From JAIQFF01 sp963725615 (GTDB lineage: Bacteria; Acidobacteriota; Terriglobia; Terriglobales; Acidobacteriaceae), in NCBI GenBank assembly GCA_963725615.1, contig CAVRZO010000017.1, forward strand, positions 124,001 through 188,000: a stretch of DNA of 64,000 bases. The letters are read 5' to 3'. Shown here piece after piece: positions 16,971-25,382 of the stretch. A model generated the notes under the pieces. It did not search any database and was not told the DNA's origin. It saw only the letters and a program-made list of their open reading frames with translations. How positions within the stretch are numbered: the stretch's first letter is position 1; each line of letters starts with the position of its first letter. The position numbers and the translations under genes were made by a program.

Positions 16971-17918
16971 CTATTCCGTCCGCCCGCACACCAGCCACAT
17001 ATGGCAGCTCTTGTGCATGAGTCCGGGCTCGAAACCCGCAACCAGGCTTTTGTTCACCCTGAACCCGTTTTGAAGTAATACCTGTTCCCACTCAGTGACC
17101 GTCTTGAAATCAAAAGGCATATTCATTTCCGGAAGCCCCTGGGCAATTGCATTGGCGAAGAAATCAATCAGCGCCAGCACTTGTTGCTGTACCTCTAGCG
17201 GCATAGCCACAAAGCTTCGCAGCAAAGGTTGCGTCGCGAGGCTCTCGGCCAGTCCTTCAATCTTCTCTGGCAACCCGTAAGTATCCTCTTTGATCAGGGC
17301 GTACCGGGCGACTTTTCTCAGCCGCTGGATCACGCGCGGCAAGTCATCGGGATTGATGTGGTGAAGCACGGCCAGCACCACGGCGACGTCCACGCTGTCG
17401 TCGGGATAAGCAATGTCCGTAGCCGATGTCATCTGAACAAACGGAAGATGCCGGGCCTCCGCGTAGCGGTAATCCAGCACGTCGGTGGTGAAGACCTTGT
17501 ACCCGCCCTTCGCCAGCCGCGCGGAGAGGTACCCACTGCCGCAGCCGTAGTCCAGTACACTCTGCCCCGGTAAGAGTTCCTGCAGCCGCTGAAAATCAGC
17601 CTCCGGTTTGGTCTGCGTCTTGTACTGGTGATAAATCCGGTTGAACCAGAACGTCGGGTCCGATTTCTTGAAGGTGTCGTGCAAGAGCGCCGAGGTCACC
17701 TTCACCAGTTGGCCGGGATCAACCCCGTTGCTTTGGCTTTGCGAAAGCCTGTCAAATGCGTGGTCCACCATGCCGCAGACTTCATTGTTGTGCGCGCCGA
17801 AGAATTCGCGGTAGCCGGCCGTTACCGAGGCTCTCACGAATTCCACCACAGTGGGATTTCGCAGGGCCTCGGCAACGGTTCGGTGTGCGCGGTCTTGTGT
17901 AGTAGCAGATGGGTTCAT
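16971..17918 (-). CDS. Class I SAM-dependent methyltransferase
   Basis: A 315-residue cytoplasmic protein. The SAM-binding motif I is SVLDYGCGSGYLSARLA (about residues 119-135), followed by an acidic residue after strand 2 (FTTDVLDY). SVDVAVVLAVLHHINPDDLP is the motif IV/post-motif region of small-molecule methyltransferases. The approximately 110-residue N-terminal helical extension and the C-terminal segment do not identify a substrate. Convergent with the TonB-like gene and divergent from the STAS gene. Confidence 0.85.
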   Translation of the reverse strand: MNPSATTQDRAHRTVAEALRNPTVVEFVRASVTAGYREFFGAHNNEVCGMVDHAFDRLSQSQSNGVDPGQLVKVTSALLHDTFKKSDPTFWFNRIYHQYKTQTKPEADFQRLQELLPGQSVLDYGCGSGYLSARLAKGGYKVFTTDVLDYRYAEARHLPFVQMTSATDIAYPDDSVDVAVVLAVLHHINPDDLPRVIQRLRKVARYALIKEDTYGLPEKIEGLAESLATQPLLRSFVAMPLEVQQQVLALIDFFANAIAQGLPEMNMPFDFKTVTEWEQVLLQNGFRVNKSLVAGFEPGLMHKSCHMWLVCGRTE

Positions 17919-18002
17919 GGAAGACGGATCAGCGCAGCGCTGCTTGTCCCGGTATAATAACGCGATTCGTGAACCTGCCTCTCAGGTTGACGAGGGAGCA
18001 CT

Positions 18003-18701
18003 GTGCCGCTTTCACTGAACACACGCGGAGTCGGGAAGGTCACCATCGTCCGTTGCAGCGGGCGCATCGCCTCTGGCGAAACCGAGGTCTTGCACACGCA
18101 TATCGTTGACCTGCTGCGCGACCGTACCGACATCGTGCTGCACCTGGGCGAAATCGTATTCATCGACAGCAGCGGACTGGGAATGCTGGTACGCTTGATG
18201 ACCAGCACGCGCAGCGCCCGCGGCGACCTCAAATTGTGTCAGGTTCCAGAGGCCGTCCACAAAGTCCTGAAGATCACCAGCCTGACCACCCTGTTTGACA
18301 TCCATGAGTCCGAAGAAAATGCCGTCATGGCCTTTTACCGGCGGCCAGTCGCGCCGGCGCGCGCCGCGCAGACCGGCCTTACCGTGTTGTGCATAGACCA
18401 GTCCGCCAACGTGCTCGCCTACTTGCGCGAATTGCTTGGCCGCGCCGGTTATACCGTGCTTACCAATAACAATCTTCGTGACGCCATGATCCTGCTGCGA
18501 GCCACCCGCCCGGGTCTGGCGATCCTGGGCCCCAGCCTGAGAGGGGCGCCCGGCGCGGAAGAAACTTTCCGGGGTGCATGCGCGGCGCCGGTGATCGAAC
18601 TGGGAGAGGAATTCTCCACCCTGGAAGCGGGCCAGGCAGCGTCCGACCTTCTGGAAAAAATCCGGGTGTTGAACCGCCCGGGCAGCCATACGTCAAAGTG
18701 A
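18003..18701 (+). CDS. STAS domain fused to a degenerate receiver domain
   Basis: Residues 1-105 are a STAS anti-sigma-factor-antagonist domain (VTIVRCSGRI, then the phosphorylatable-serine motif IDSSGLGML). Residues about 120-225 look like a receiver domain (LTVLCIDQSANVLAYLRELL, then LRDAMILLRATRPGLAIL), but the phospho-acceptor position is Gly (AILGPSLRG) instead of Asp, so it is a probable pseudo-receiver. The GTG at 18003 has GAGGGAG four bases upstream, and TATAAT lies at 17953-17958. It may act in a partner-switching pathway controlling a sigma factor or regulator. No kinase or phosphatase partner is adjacent. Confidence 0.8.
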   Translation: MPLSLNTRGVGKVTIVRCSGRIASGETEVLHTHIVDLLRDRTDIVLHLGEIVFIDSSGLGMLVRLMTSTRSARGDLKLCQVPEAVHKVLKITSLTTLFDIHESEENAVMAFYRRPVAPARAAQTGLTVLCIDQSANVLAYLRELLGRAGYTVLTNNNLRDAMILLRATRPGLAILGPSLRGAPGAEETFRGACAAPVIELGEEFSTLEAGQAASDLLEKIRVLNRPGSHTSK

Positions 18702-18708
18702 TCAGGGC

Positions 18709-18756
18709 GCCCCATCCTCGTCGCTCCGTTTTTTGGAGAGACAGGGTGGGGCTTTT
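18709..18756 (+). terminator. Rho-independent terminator after the STAS gene
   Basis: Arms GCCCCATCCT (18709-18718) and AGGGTGGGGC (18743-18752) pair over ten positions with one G-T, with an inner CTCC/GGAG stem, and are followed by TTTT. Confidence 0.75.
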
Positions 18757-18896
18757 CCATCAATCGCGGTGAGGGACTTGAACTGTAGCAGCGGGCAGCA
18801 GCACCACACTTAACCTACCCTGCCGCACCCGCGGAGAATCCGTGAAAACGCTTCCCGGCCTCTCATCCCAGGCTTTGACCTGATCTATTTCCCGAT

Positions 18897-19343
18897 TTAC
18901 TTCTTGATCAGATTAGTGTGGCTGGCCACGCACTGCCACTTGTTGTCCTGGTAGAGCCAGGTATCGGTGAATCGGCCATAGTGTTCGAAGGGCTGGCGCT
19001 TGTAAGTTCCCTTGGAGTGGTACTTCCCCACCACAATCGCGGCGTTGACGTAAGAAATGACTCGCGCTTCGTCATTGGCAATCAGGGTGGCGTGATAGTC
19101 CGGGTCCTGCAGATCTTTAAGAAACGCCGCCTTGTTCATGACCGTGCCATCGTAATCGGTATAGACAAAGCCGTCGGAGACCAGGTTGCTCAATGCTTTC
19201 GCATCGTGGTGAAGCTGAGCCTGGTTCCAGGCGTTTTCCAGAGCTATAAGTTTGCTGGCATCGGCATAGTTGTCATATGCCGGATCCCGAGCCATCAGCA
19301 AACTGCTCAACAACACGAAACCCAACGTGACCCTGATTCTCAT
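18897..19343 (-). CDS. Exported NTF2-like (DUF4440/SnoaL-type) protein
   Basis: A 148-residue protein with a short N-terminal signal (MRIRVTLGFVLLSSLLMARD). An NTF2-like alpha+beta fold follows: LENAWNQAQLHHDAKALSNL, then SDGFVYTDYDGTVMNKAAF, ending in DTWLYQDNKWQCVASHTNL. This matches the DUF4440 pattern found in many small secreted or ketosteroid-isomerase-like proteins. The ATG at 19343 is preceded by AGGGA; upstream codons to 19433 lack this. The ligand or activity is unknown. Confidence 0.8.
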   Translation of the reverse strand: MRIRVTLGFVLLSSLLMARDPAYDNYADASKLIALENAWNQAQLHHDAKALSNLVSDGFVYTDYDGTVMNKAAFLKDLQDPDYHATLIANDEARVISYVNAAIVVGKYHSKGTYKRQPFEHYGRFTDTWLYQDNKWQCVASHTNLIKK

Positions 19344-19458
19344 GGCGTTCCCTTTTTCGTCCGGTAGCCGGTTGGAGGAAGTGCCGCGCACCGTAAACTT
19401 CCGGTGAAGGATCAGCACTGATCCTCCCGGCAAATCATACTATCCGTACCGTAGTGCG

Positions 19459-22400
19459 TTACTGAATAGTGAGGGTAATCGCTGCCGTGTGAGTGAGCAT
19501 ACCGTTGCTAGCGGTGACCGTGACTATCGAAGAACCCGCGGGCGTCCCCGGATCAGTGTTGCCGCCACTACCGTGGCCGCCTCCGCCTCCGCAACTGGCG
19601 ATCGTGATGAGGCAGGAGACCGCAATCAGCGAGAGCAATCGCCTCCACGCCCTCCGTCTCGAGCCATTTCCCAGAAGAAAAATTCCCGCCAGCGAAACCC
19701 CCAAACTTGCGGTCCACCACGCCGGACCTTCGAGCCTCGCGCTGTGGGCGGCAGTCGTCGAAACGGTGAGCGTGGTTGAACCGCTATTCGTGACCGAAGC
19801 TGGATTGAAGCTGCACGTGCTCTCGCGCGGCAACCCCGAGCACGACGCTGCCGAAAAGTTGATGGTCCCGCTGTATCCAGGCTGACCGGTGACGGTGAGC
19901 GTCGCCGTTCCGCTACCACCAGGGCGGGCAATGGTGATCGCGGGAGCCGAGGCCGTGAAGGCGAAATCGGCCTGCACGTTCACCGTCGTCGGAGAAGAAA
20001 TCGATCCCGTGTAGTTGGAGTCGCCATTGTACTGAACCGCGATGTTGTTCTGGCCGATCGGCAGAGTGATCTCCAGGTTTACGATCCCCTGGGCTGGCGT
20101 GAACGCGCCGTTCTGGAGGCTGCCCGAACCGCTGGTTCCGCTCACGATCGCCGGGTTCCCCGGAATCGAGATCGGAGTTCCCCCTGACAGGAAGGTGACC
20201 GTGCCGGTTGGCCGCAAGCCGGCGCTGGCAGTATCGATGGTTGCGGTCAGCAAAACCGGAGTGCCCTGAGCCACACTGTTGCTGCTCGAAACTACGGCCG
20301 CAGTGGTCGTAGCCGGGGTCACCGTAATCGGCACCGCCGCAGACGAACTGGCATTGAAGGAACTGTCTCCGTTGTACTGGGCCACCATCGAATGCTGACC
20401 GACAGGGATTGTGAATACGCCCTGAGCGGTTGTGGCTGTGCCATCGCTGTTCAGGGTGAAAACACCGCCGAAGATGGGTGAGCCGTTGTCGTTAAAGGCA
20501 AGATTGCCCGATGCCAAACCGTGGCCGGAAAGGCCCGAAACGTCTGCTCGCAAATACAAAGGACTGCCGTAGGGCTGGCTGGTGAAGGGAATGACATTGC
20601 CGATGGTGTCAAGACCGAGAGCGAACAGTGCGGTCGTACTTCCTTCCCGCGACACCGTGACCGTGGTTGGAGCAGAATCGCTGGCGGCGAAAATCCCGTC
20701 GCCCGCGTAGTGAGCATGAACATCGTAAGTGCCGCCCGGCAAATCGGCCGACGTGCTCGACGCCGTCCCGGCGCTCAGGGTAAAGGAGGTCACGCCCTGG
20801 AGCGAGGTATTAGAAGCGGTCACCAGCGAAACATCTCCCGTCGGAACCCCGCTACCACTGCTGGGCGCCACATGGATGGTTACGTTCGCGGAGCTGCCAT
20901 GGGTGAAGGTCGTCGGGCTCAGGACCAGGGTTGAGGTAGTTGCCGTAAACGCCACCGAACTCCATCGATTCAGGAGATTGGTTACGTTTACCGAACCCAG
21001 CCCGGTGGCCAGGTCATATCCGACTGTGCTTTGATATTTTGCGGTCGGGCTGCCAAACCCAACTTCCCCCGGGACGGCATTGTTGCCTACGGTAACGTCG
21101 TTAAAGATGCAGGTGCTGGCGGGAAGAGCTGTGGTCTTCGATCCGTTACATTGTGCCAGCGTCTCGCTTGCCGCCAGGCGATAGAGCACGTAATTTGCCT
21201 GTCCCTGCCGCGCCCCTGTCTTCTGATTGACCAGGGCCATGATGCTGGCAAACGACGGCGCCGAGGCCGAGGTGCCCGAAACCCCGAGGAGCTGTATAAA
21301 GCCTTGACTGTCGGGCATGCAGGAGCTCTCCAGGCACAGCAGGTACGGGTCGTGGCCGGAGGCGGTCAATGAGACGTCAGGCAGGTCCCGTGCGCCATCG
21401 TTCGGGATTCCGCTCACCCCGGTCTGCCAGGAGGGCTTGCTGAAAATAACGCTGGCCCCCCCGCCCCCGGCAAAGGTATTCGCCTTGGTGCCGCATTGGG
21501 CCGAAGAGCAGCTGCTATTCCACACATCCTCCGGAATATACGATTTCACCGAGAGACCACCCGCCCCGTTGCTGTTATTCCAGAAGGTGCTGTCGTGGCC
21601 GTTTTCGTTGAATTGCGTGCCGCCCACGGCGACCACGAACGGGTTGGACGCGAGGTCGCTGACCGAGATCGGCCCTTGCGCCACGGCGCGCCCGTTGTCG
21701 CAACCTTCCGCGCCGGAATCGCCGCTGGAAAGGATGTACGTAATACCCTGCGCGGCCGCCTGCTCGGCCATCGCCGAGATGCTGAGCGCCTGCGCATTCG
21801 TAATCACCGCTTCGCAACTGCTAAAGCTCTCCGTCATCACCGGGGCCAGGTTGTTCTCGATGATGTAGTTCTCCGACAGAAAGACGCCGTCCGTCGTATT
21901 GGTCCCAGCCGAAACCACAAAATCCACCAGCGCGAAGGGCGCTAGAGCGGAAGCCCACGTGGCATCCAGTGTGGCCTCAACTTCCTCGTTCCCACCCAGG
22001 TCGCCAGGATCAGATCCGTTGAGGATGATGTTAAGGAATCCGCTGAACCCGCCAAACGCATTGTGGAAAGCAAAAACGTCCTCGCCGGCGTGAAACAGGT
22101 TGCTGCGCGCCACCACTGCGACGGCCTGCCCTTGCCCGTTGATTCCACTCGTCAGAGCGGAATTGGCGTTGTAAATCATGGCATAGTCTGCGGGCGCCAA
22201 TGCATGAGATCCGTCCGAAAAGTTGACCTGCGGCGGCCGTCCAGCTGTGAGCTTGGCCCGCACCCTCTCCGGGGACATCACCAGTTGCGGCTGCGCATAA
22301 AAGTTGTGCAACGAATGCACTCCCGCCACCACCGGCGCCAGCGACGCCGGAATCTCCGGATCGTTCGCGTTGGCCCAGTGCGCTTTTCCTTTCACCACAT

Positions 22401-22911
22401 ACTTGTTGATGCCGGTATGAAATGCCTCCTTCACCTGGGCAGCCGTTCCCGAGAACTCGATTACGCTGCGGCCCTTGCTGACCTGTGACACCTCAAAGCC
22501 GTGCGCCTGCAGCCAAGATGCTACTGCATGAATGTCGGAGTCGGCCGGACCGAACTGCTGTCCAAACTGTTCCGGGGTCAGCCATTTGTGGAAGTCGGGC
22601 GAAGACTTGTCCTGCTGATCATCCAGCAGCTTCAGGAGCGCAGCCTCTTGCTCAGGGCTGCGTTTCAGCACCAGTAACATGCGGTCCATGGGCAGGTCGG
22701 CGGGAGCGCCGGCAACCTGGAACTGAGCCCGCGCCAGGGGATGCACATTGCCTTTGAGCACAATGCGTCGCCCTTCATCGAGAGGCTCACGTATGCGGGG
22801 AGCGACATAACTCGGTTGAGCTGTGGCCGGCGTGGAAAGAAAAAGCGCGGAAGAAGCAATCCAGACAAACGAGACAATACTGCGTCGCAATCGAAGGGGA
22901 ACCAGTCGCAT
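19459..22911 (-). CDS. Sedolisin (S53) family serine-carboxyl protease with Ig-like repeats
   Basis: A 1150-residue secreted acid protease. A signal peptide is followed by a Pro-kumamolisin activation domain (LKRSPEQEAALLKLLDDQQD, then SPDFHKWLTPEQFG). The catalytic domain has the Glu/Asp pair in EVEATLDATWA, the oxyanion region in SSGDSGAEGC and the nucleophile in GVSGTSASAPSFAS. Two or three bacterial Ig-like repeats follow (for example VTVSREGSTT and VPITVTPATTTAAV). Near the C-terminus are a hydrophobic segment and a CGGGGGHGSGG linker. The ATG at 22911 has GGAG six bases upstream. Probably used for extracellular protein degradation at low pH. Confidence 0.93.
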   Translation of the reverse strand: MRLVPLRLRRSIVSFVWIASSALFLSTPATAQPSYVAPRIREPLDEGRRIVLKGNVHPLARAQFQVAGAPADLPMDRMLLVLKRSPEQEAALLKLLDDQQDKSSPDFHKWLTPEQFGQQFGPADSDIHAVASWLQAHGFEVSQVSKGRSVIEFSGTAAQVKEAFHTGINKYVVKGKAHWANANDPEIPASLAPVVAGVHSLHNFYAQPQLVMSPERVRAKLTAGRPPQVNFSDGSHALAPADYAMIYNANSALTSGINGQGQAVAVVARSNLFHAGEDVFAFHNAFGGFSGFLNIILNGSDPGDLGGNEEVEATLDATWASALAPFALVDFVVSAGTNTTDGVFLSENYIIENNLAPVMTESFSSCEAVITNAQALSISAMAEQAAAQGITYILSSGDSGAEGCDNGRAVAQGPISVSDLASNPFVVAVGGTQFNENGHDSTFWNNSNGAGGLSVKSYIPEDVWNSSCSSAQCGTKANTFAGGGGASVIFSKPSWQTGVSGIPNDGARDLPDVSLTASGHDPYLLCLESSCMPDSQGFIQLLGVSGTSASAPSFASIMALVNQKTGARQGQANYVLYRLAASETLAQCNGSKTTALPASTCIFNDVTVGNNAVPGEVGFGSPTAKYQSTVGYDLATGLGSVNVTNLLNRWSSVAFTATTSTLVLSPTTFTHGSSANVTIHVAPSSGSGVPTGDVSLVTASNTSLQGVTSFTLSAGTASSTSADLPGGTYDVHAHYAGDGIFAASDSAPTTVTVSREGSTTALFALGLDTIGNVIPFTSQPYGSPLYLRADVSGLSGHGLASGNLAFNDNGSPIFGGVFTLNSDGTATTAQGVFTIPVGQHSMVAQYNGDSSFNASSSAAVPITVTPATTTAAVVSSSNSVAQGTPVLLTATIDTASAGLRPTGTVTFLSGGTPISIPGNPAIVSGTSGSGSLQNGAFTPAQGIVNLEITLPIGQNNIAVQYNGDSNYTGSISSPTTVNVQADFAFTASAPAITIARPGGSGTATLTVTGQPGYSGTINFSAASCSGLPRESTCSFNPASVTNSGSTTLTVSTTAAHSARLEGPAWWTASLGVSLAGIFLLGNGSRRRAWRRLLSLIAVSCLITIASCGGGGGHGSGGNTDPGTPAGSSIVTVTASNGMLTHTAAITLTIQ

Positions 22912-23351
22912 GCACTTCTCCATAAGCGCATCTGCCGCCCGACAGACCGCTATTCAGGTACGCGGAAGTAAGGACGAGATCCCCCTCGCGGCCAGCTCTC
23001 ATCCACCGCGCCGCCCAGCCTCCGCGAATGCCATGTTCCCAGATTCGCAGGTGATGTGGCGGCACATGATAACCCAGGAACAGACGAAGTAAAGTGCAAG
23101 CTTTGGTGCAAATGTAGACGCGAGCGCCCCGCCCGTGCAGGGGTCGGCAAGGAAGAGGCGAAACAATCCAACCTTAGAGCTTCAGAAGGATTTCGAAATA
23201 CTGAAAGGAACACCTGAATCATCTACTCGAAAAAGAAGCCCACAAATAAGAAGCGCCCCAAACTCTCGCGAGTTATGGGACGCCCGAACAGCCCTCCCCC
23301 AGGTCTGCTCAAGAAAAAGATACGACCCAACCGAAAAACTGTACATTCCAC

Positions 23352-23376
23352 GTTCGTGCCAATTCCTGGCACGAAC
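23352..23376. repeat. Perfect 10-bp hairpin
   Basis: GTTCGTGCCA and TGGCACGAAC flank the five-base loop ATTCC. It has no T-tract, so it is not an obvious terminator. It stands alone in the window. Confidence 0.6.
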
Positions 23377-23397
23377 AGGCCATACGCGGGAGAAGCG

Positions 23398-23491
23398 CTT
23401 CTAGCTTCTAGCTCCTGGCTATTCTCTGGACTTACCGATCTCCCCTGAACCAGGAAAAAGCTAGTAGCTAGAAGCCAGTAGCTGCTAGCCA
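23398..23491. repeat. CTAGCTTCTAGCTCCTGGC tract with inverted ends
   Basis: The left side (23398-23419) repeats CTTCTAG/CTCCTGG-type heptamers and the right side (23460-23491) carries the reverse complement in varied order. They are separated by 40 bases of non-repetitive DNA. Confidence 0.65.
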
Positions 23492-23598
23492 GACGCCCCG
23501 TTCCAGTAAGCCCAGCCGGTTACCCCCGTAATCTGCCCAAAGGGGATTGCCGTTGACCCTGACCCGCTCTGTACTTACATTCGCCACAGGGGGATGTA

Positions 23599-23856
23599 AT
23601 GAAGGATATTCACGAGGTTTTACGCCGTAAGCAGGCCAAGTTCGCCCAGCTCAGCAAACAGATCGAGGCTTTGCAACAGGCGGCTGAAAAACTGCGCGAA
23701 GTCGCCCCTCTGCTCGCCGAAAGTGATGATGAGGAAAGCACGGTTTTGGCCGAAGTAGAGGACCAGGGAAGCATGGCAGCACGAGCCGGATCGGCTCCTT
23801 CGGGCGGTGTAAGTTCCGCTCCCAAGACTGCGCCACGCGCTCCGCGCTGGCCTTAA
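23599..23856 (+). CDS. Small coiled-coil protein upstream of a PilZ gene
   Basis: 85 residues. The first 40 form a heptad-like helix (MKDIHEVLRRKQAKFAQLSK, then IEALQQAAEKLREVAPLL). The rest is an acidic then Ser/Ala/Pro-rich disordered tail. AGGGGGA lies about six bases before the ATG. It is 37 bases upstream of the PilZ gene, so probably co-transcribed, and may be a partner or localisation helper for it. No known domain is recognised. Confidence 0.7.
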   Translation: MKDIHEVLRRKQAKFAQLSKQIEALQQAAEKLREVAPLLAESDDEESTVLAEVEDQGSMAARAGSAPSGGVSSAPKTAPRAPRWP

Positions 23857-23893
23857 TTCCGGCACGAGTTGAGTTGGGGTACAGGGCCCGCTT

Positions 23894-25021
23894 ATGACAT
23901 TTCAGTCTCTTCTGGTTTGCAAAGACGAACAGGCGGCGTCCGTGCTCACGTCCGTCCTGGCCGGTTTCGGCCTGGGCGTACAGACCTGCGGATACCCTGA
24001 CGCGCTTTGCCGCCTGACTGAACAGAAATTCGACGCCGTGATCGTTGACTACGACGATCCTCACAGCGCCGCCCTGGTCCTGCAGAACGCCTACCAGTCG
24101 TCGGCCCCACACAAAACCGTAACCGTGGCCCTGCTCGGAGACAAGACCAAGGTCCGCCATGTTTTCGGTGCGGGCGCAAATTTCGTTCTCTATAAACCCA
24201 TTTCCCAGCAACAGGCAGAAGCCAGCCTGCGCGCCGCCATGGCCCTGATGAAGCGCGAACGCCGCCGCTCCTTCCGGGTCCCGGTCCAGCTTCCGGTACG
24301 ACTTCGGGTCGAGAGTGGCGCCGAGATGGAAGGCATCCTGCTTGACCTCAGCGAGGACGGTCTGGATGTCCTGGCGGCCCAGCCGCTCTGTCCGTCCGCC
24401 ATCATCAGTGCCAGTTTCGCCCTTCCCGATCAGACCCAGATGGATATTCGCGGTGAAGTCGCCTGGGCCAATCCCAACGGCGAATCCGGTGTCCGCTACA
24501 TTGACCTGCCGGAAAATCTTCGTCAGACACTCAAAGCCTGGGTTGTGGCCAACGCAGCGGAATTTCTCCCCGAAGATCCTGAGCCTGTTTCCGAATGCAA
24601 GCTCACCGATCTCAGCCTGGGTGGCTGCTACGTAGAAACTGTATCGCCATTTCCGGAGCGCTCCGGAATCATCCTCTGTCTGAAAGCTGAAGATATGGAA
24701 GTCCAGGCCGAAGGCATGGTTCGAGTTATGCATCCTGAATGCGGCATGGGCATAGAATTTGCCTCGGGCACGGCGGAACAACGTGACCAGGTCGGCAGGT
24801 TCATCAGTTTCTTAACCAGCCGTCCCGGAACGCTGCCTCAATTGCTCATTACCCCGCGGGCCCTGACCGCCGCCAACGATGAGGACTACAGCGGCAACCA
24901 GGCATCCGACGAACCCGAAGACCTGTTGCTCAATCTGCTGAACCGCGCCGATTCACTCAGCCAGGAAGAGTTCCTCCAGGAACTCCGCCAGCAACGCAGC
25001 ACCGAAGAAGTCCCGACCTAG
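23894..25021 (+). CDS. Receiver-like protein with two PilZ domains
   Basis: 375 residues. The N-terminus (1-115) is receiver-like: an acidic site (VCKDEQ), the candidate phospho-Asp in FDAVIVDYDD, and the conserved Lys in VLYKPI. PilZ domain 1 (about 118-230) has RRRSFRVPV and LDLSEDGLDV, matching the RxxxR and (D/N)xSxxG c-di-GMP motifs. PilZ domain 2 (about 235-330) keeps LTDLSLGGCYVE but lacks a clear RxxxR, so it may not bind the nucleotide. The last 50 residues are acidic. Predicted cytoplasmic c-di-GMP effector. Second gene of a two-gene unit. Confidence 0.85.
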   Translation: MTFQSLLVCKDEQAASVLTSVLAGFGLGVQTCGYPDALCRLTEQKFDAVIVDYDDPHSAALVLQNAYQSSAPHKTVTVALLGDKTKVRHVFGAGANFVLYKPISQQQAEASLRAAMALMKRERRRSFRVPVQLPVRLRVESGAEMEGILLDLSEDGLDVLAAQPLCPSAIISASFALPDQTQMDIRGEVAWANPNGESGVRYIDLPENLRQTLKAWVVANAAEFLPEDPEPVSECKLTDLSLGGCYVETVSPFPERSGIILCLKAEDMEVQAEGMVRVMHPECGMGIEFASGTAEQRDQVGRFISFLTSRPGTLPQLLITPRALTAANDEDYSGNQASDEPEDLLLNLLNRADSLSQEEFLQELRQQRSTEEVPT

Positions 25022-25382
25022 CAGTCGCTGAAACCAGCTTTCCCGTTGTACCTCAACAAAAACCCTGTCATCCCGAGCGCCGCTCCGAGCCGCGCTTGCG
25101 CGGCAACGACAAGTCGAAGGGACCTTGTGTTTCTCGTATGCAAAAGCAGCCCCGACAAGCGAAAAGGGCCCGCATGCCGTCTCGCATGCAGACCCTCACT
25201 GCCCTCTCGGGCTTGCTCCACCCTATGCTTCGAAGTCTATCTTGAGCGCCGCACAAGAATATTTCGGGCAAGTTAATTTGTCGTCAAAATCCCGCGACAT
25301 GCGACCCCCTGCACGGATCATTCGGACCAGCAATCGTGAGATGAGTTTGCCCAATTCCGTCCATTAAGCAACAATCTGTTCC
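25022..25382. other. 361-base intergenic region with GTCATCCCGAGC-type repeat
   Basis: A repeat of the GTCATCCCGAGC...AAGTCGAAGGGACC family occurs at about 25068-25125, with a GCCGCG/CGCGGC hairpin inside. A GCATGC pair lies at about 25173-25192. No gene is supported. Confidence 0.55.

Larger units (their letters stand above)
22924..23598. other. 675-base intergenic region with hairpin and tandem repeats
   Basis: No supported gene. It contains GAACAGCCCTCCCCC at 23286-23300 (reverse complement of 12066-12080), with an AAGCGCCCC-like block upstream. A perfect 10-bp hairpin lies at 23352-23376 (GTTCGTGCCA, loop ATTCC, TGGCACGAAC). A CTAGCTTCTAGCTCCTGGC tract with inverted ends lies at 23398-23491. 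The ribosome site for the next gene is AGGGGGA just before 23599. Confidence 0.65.
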
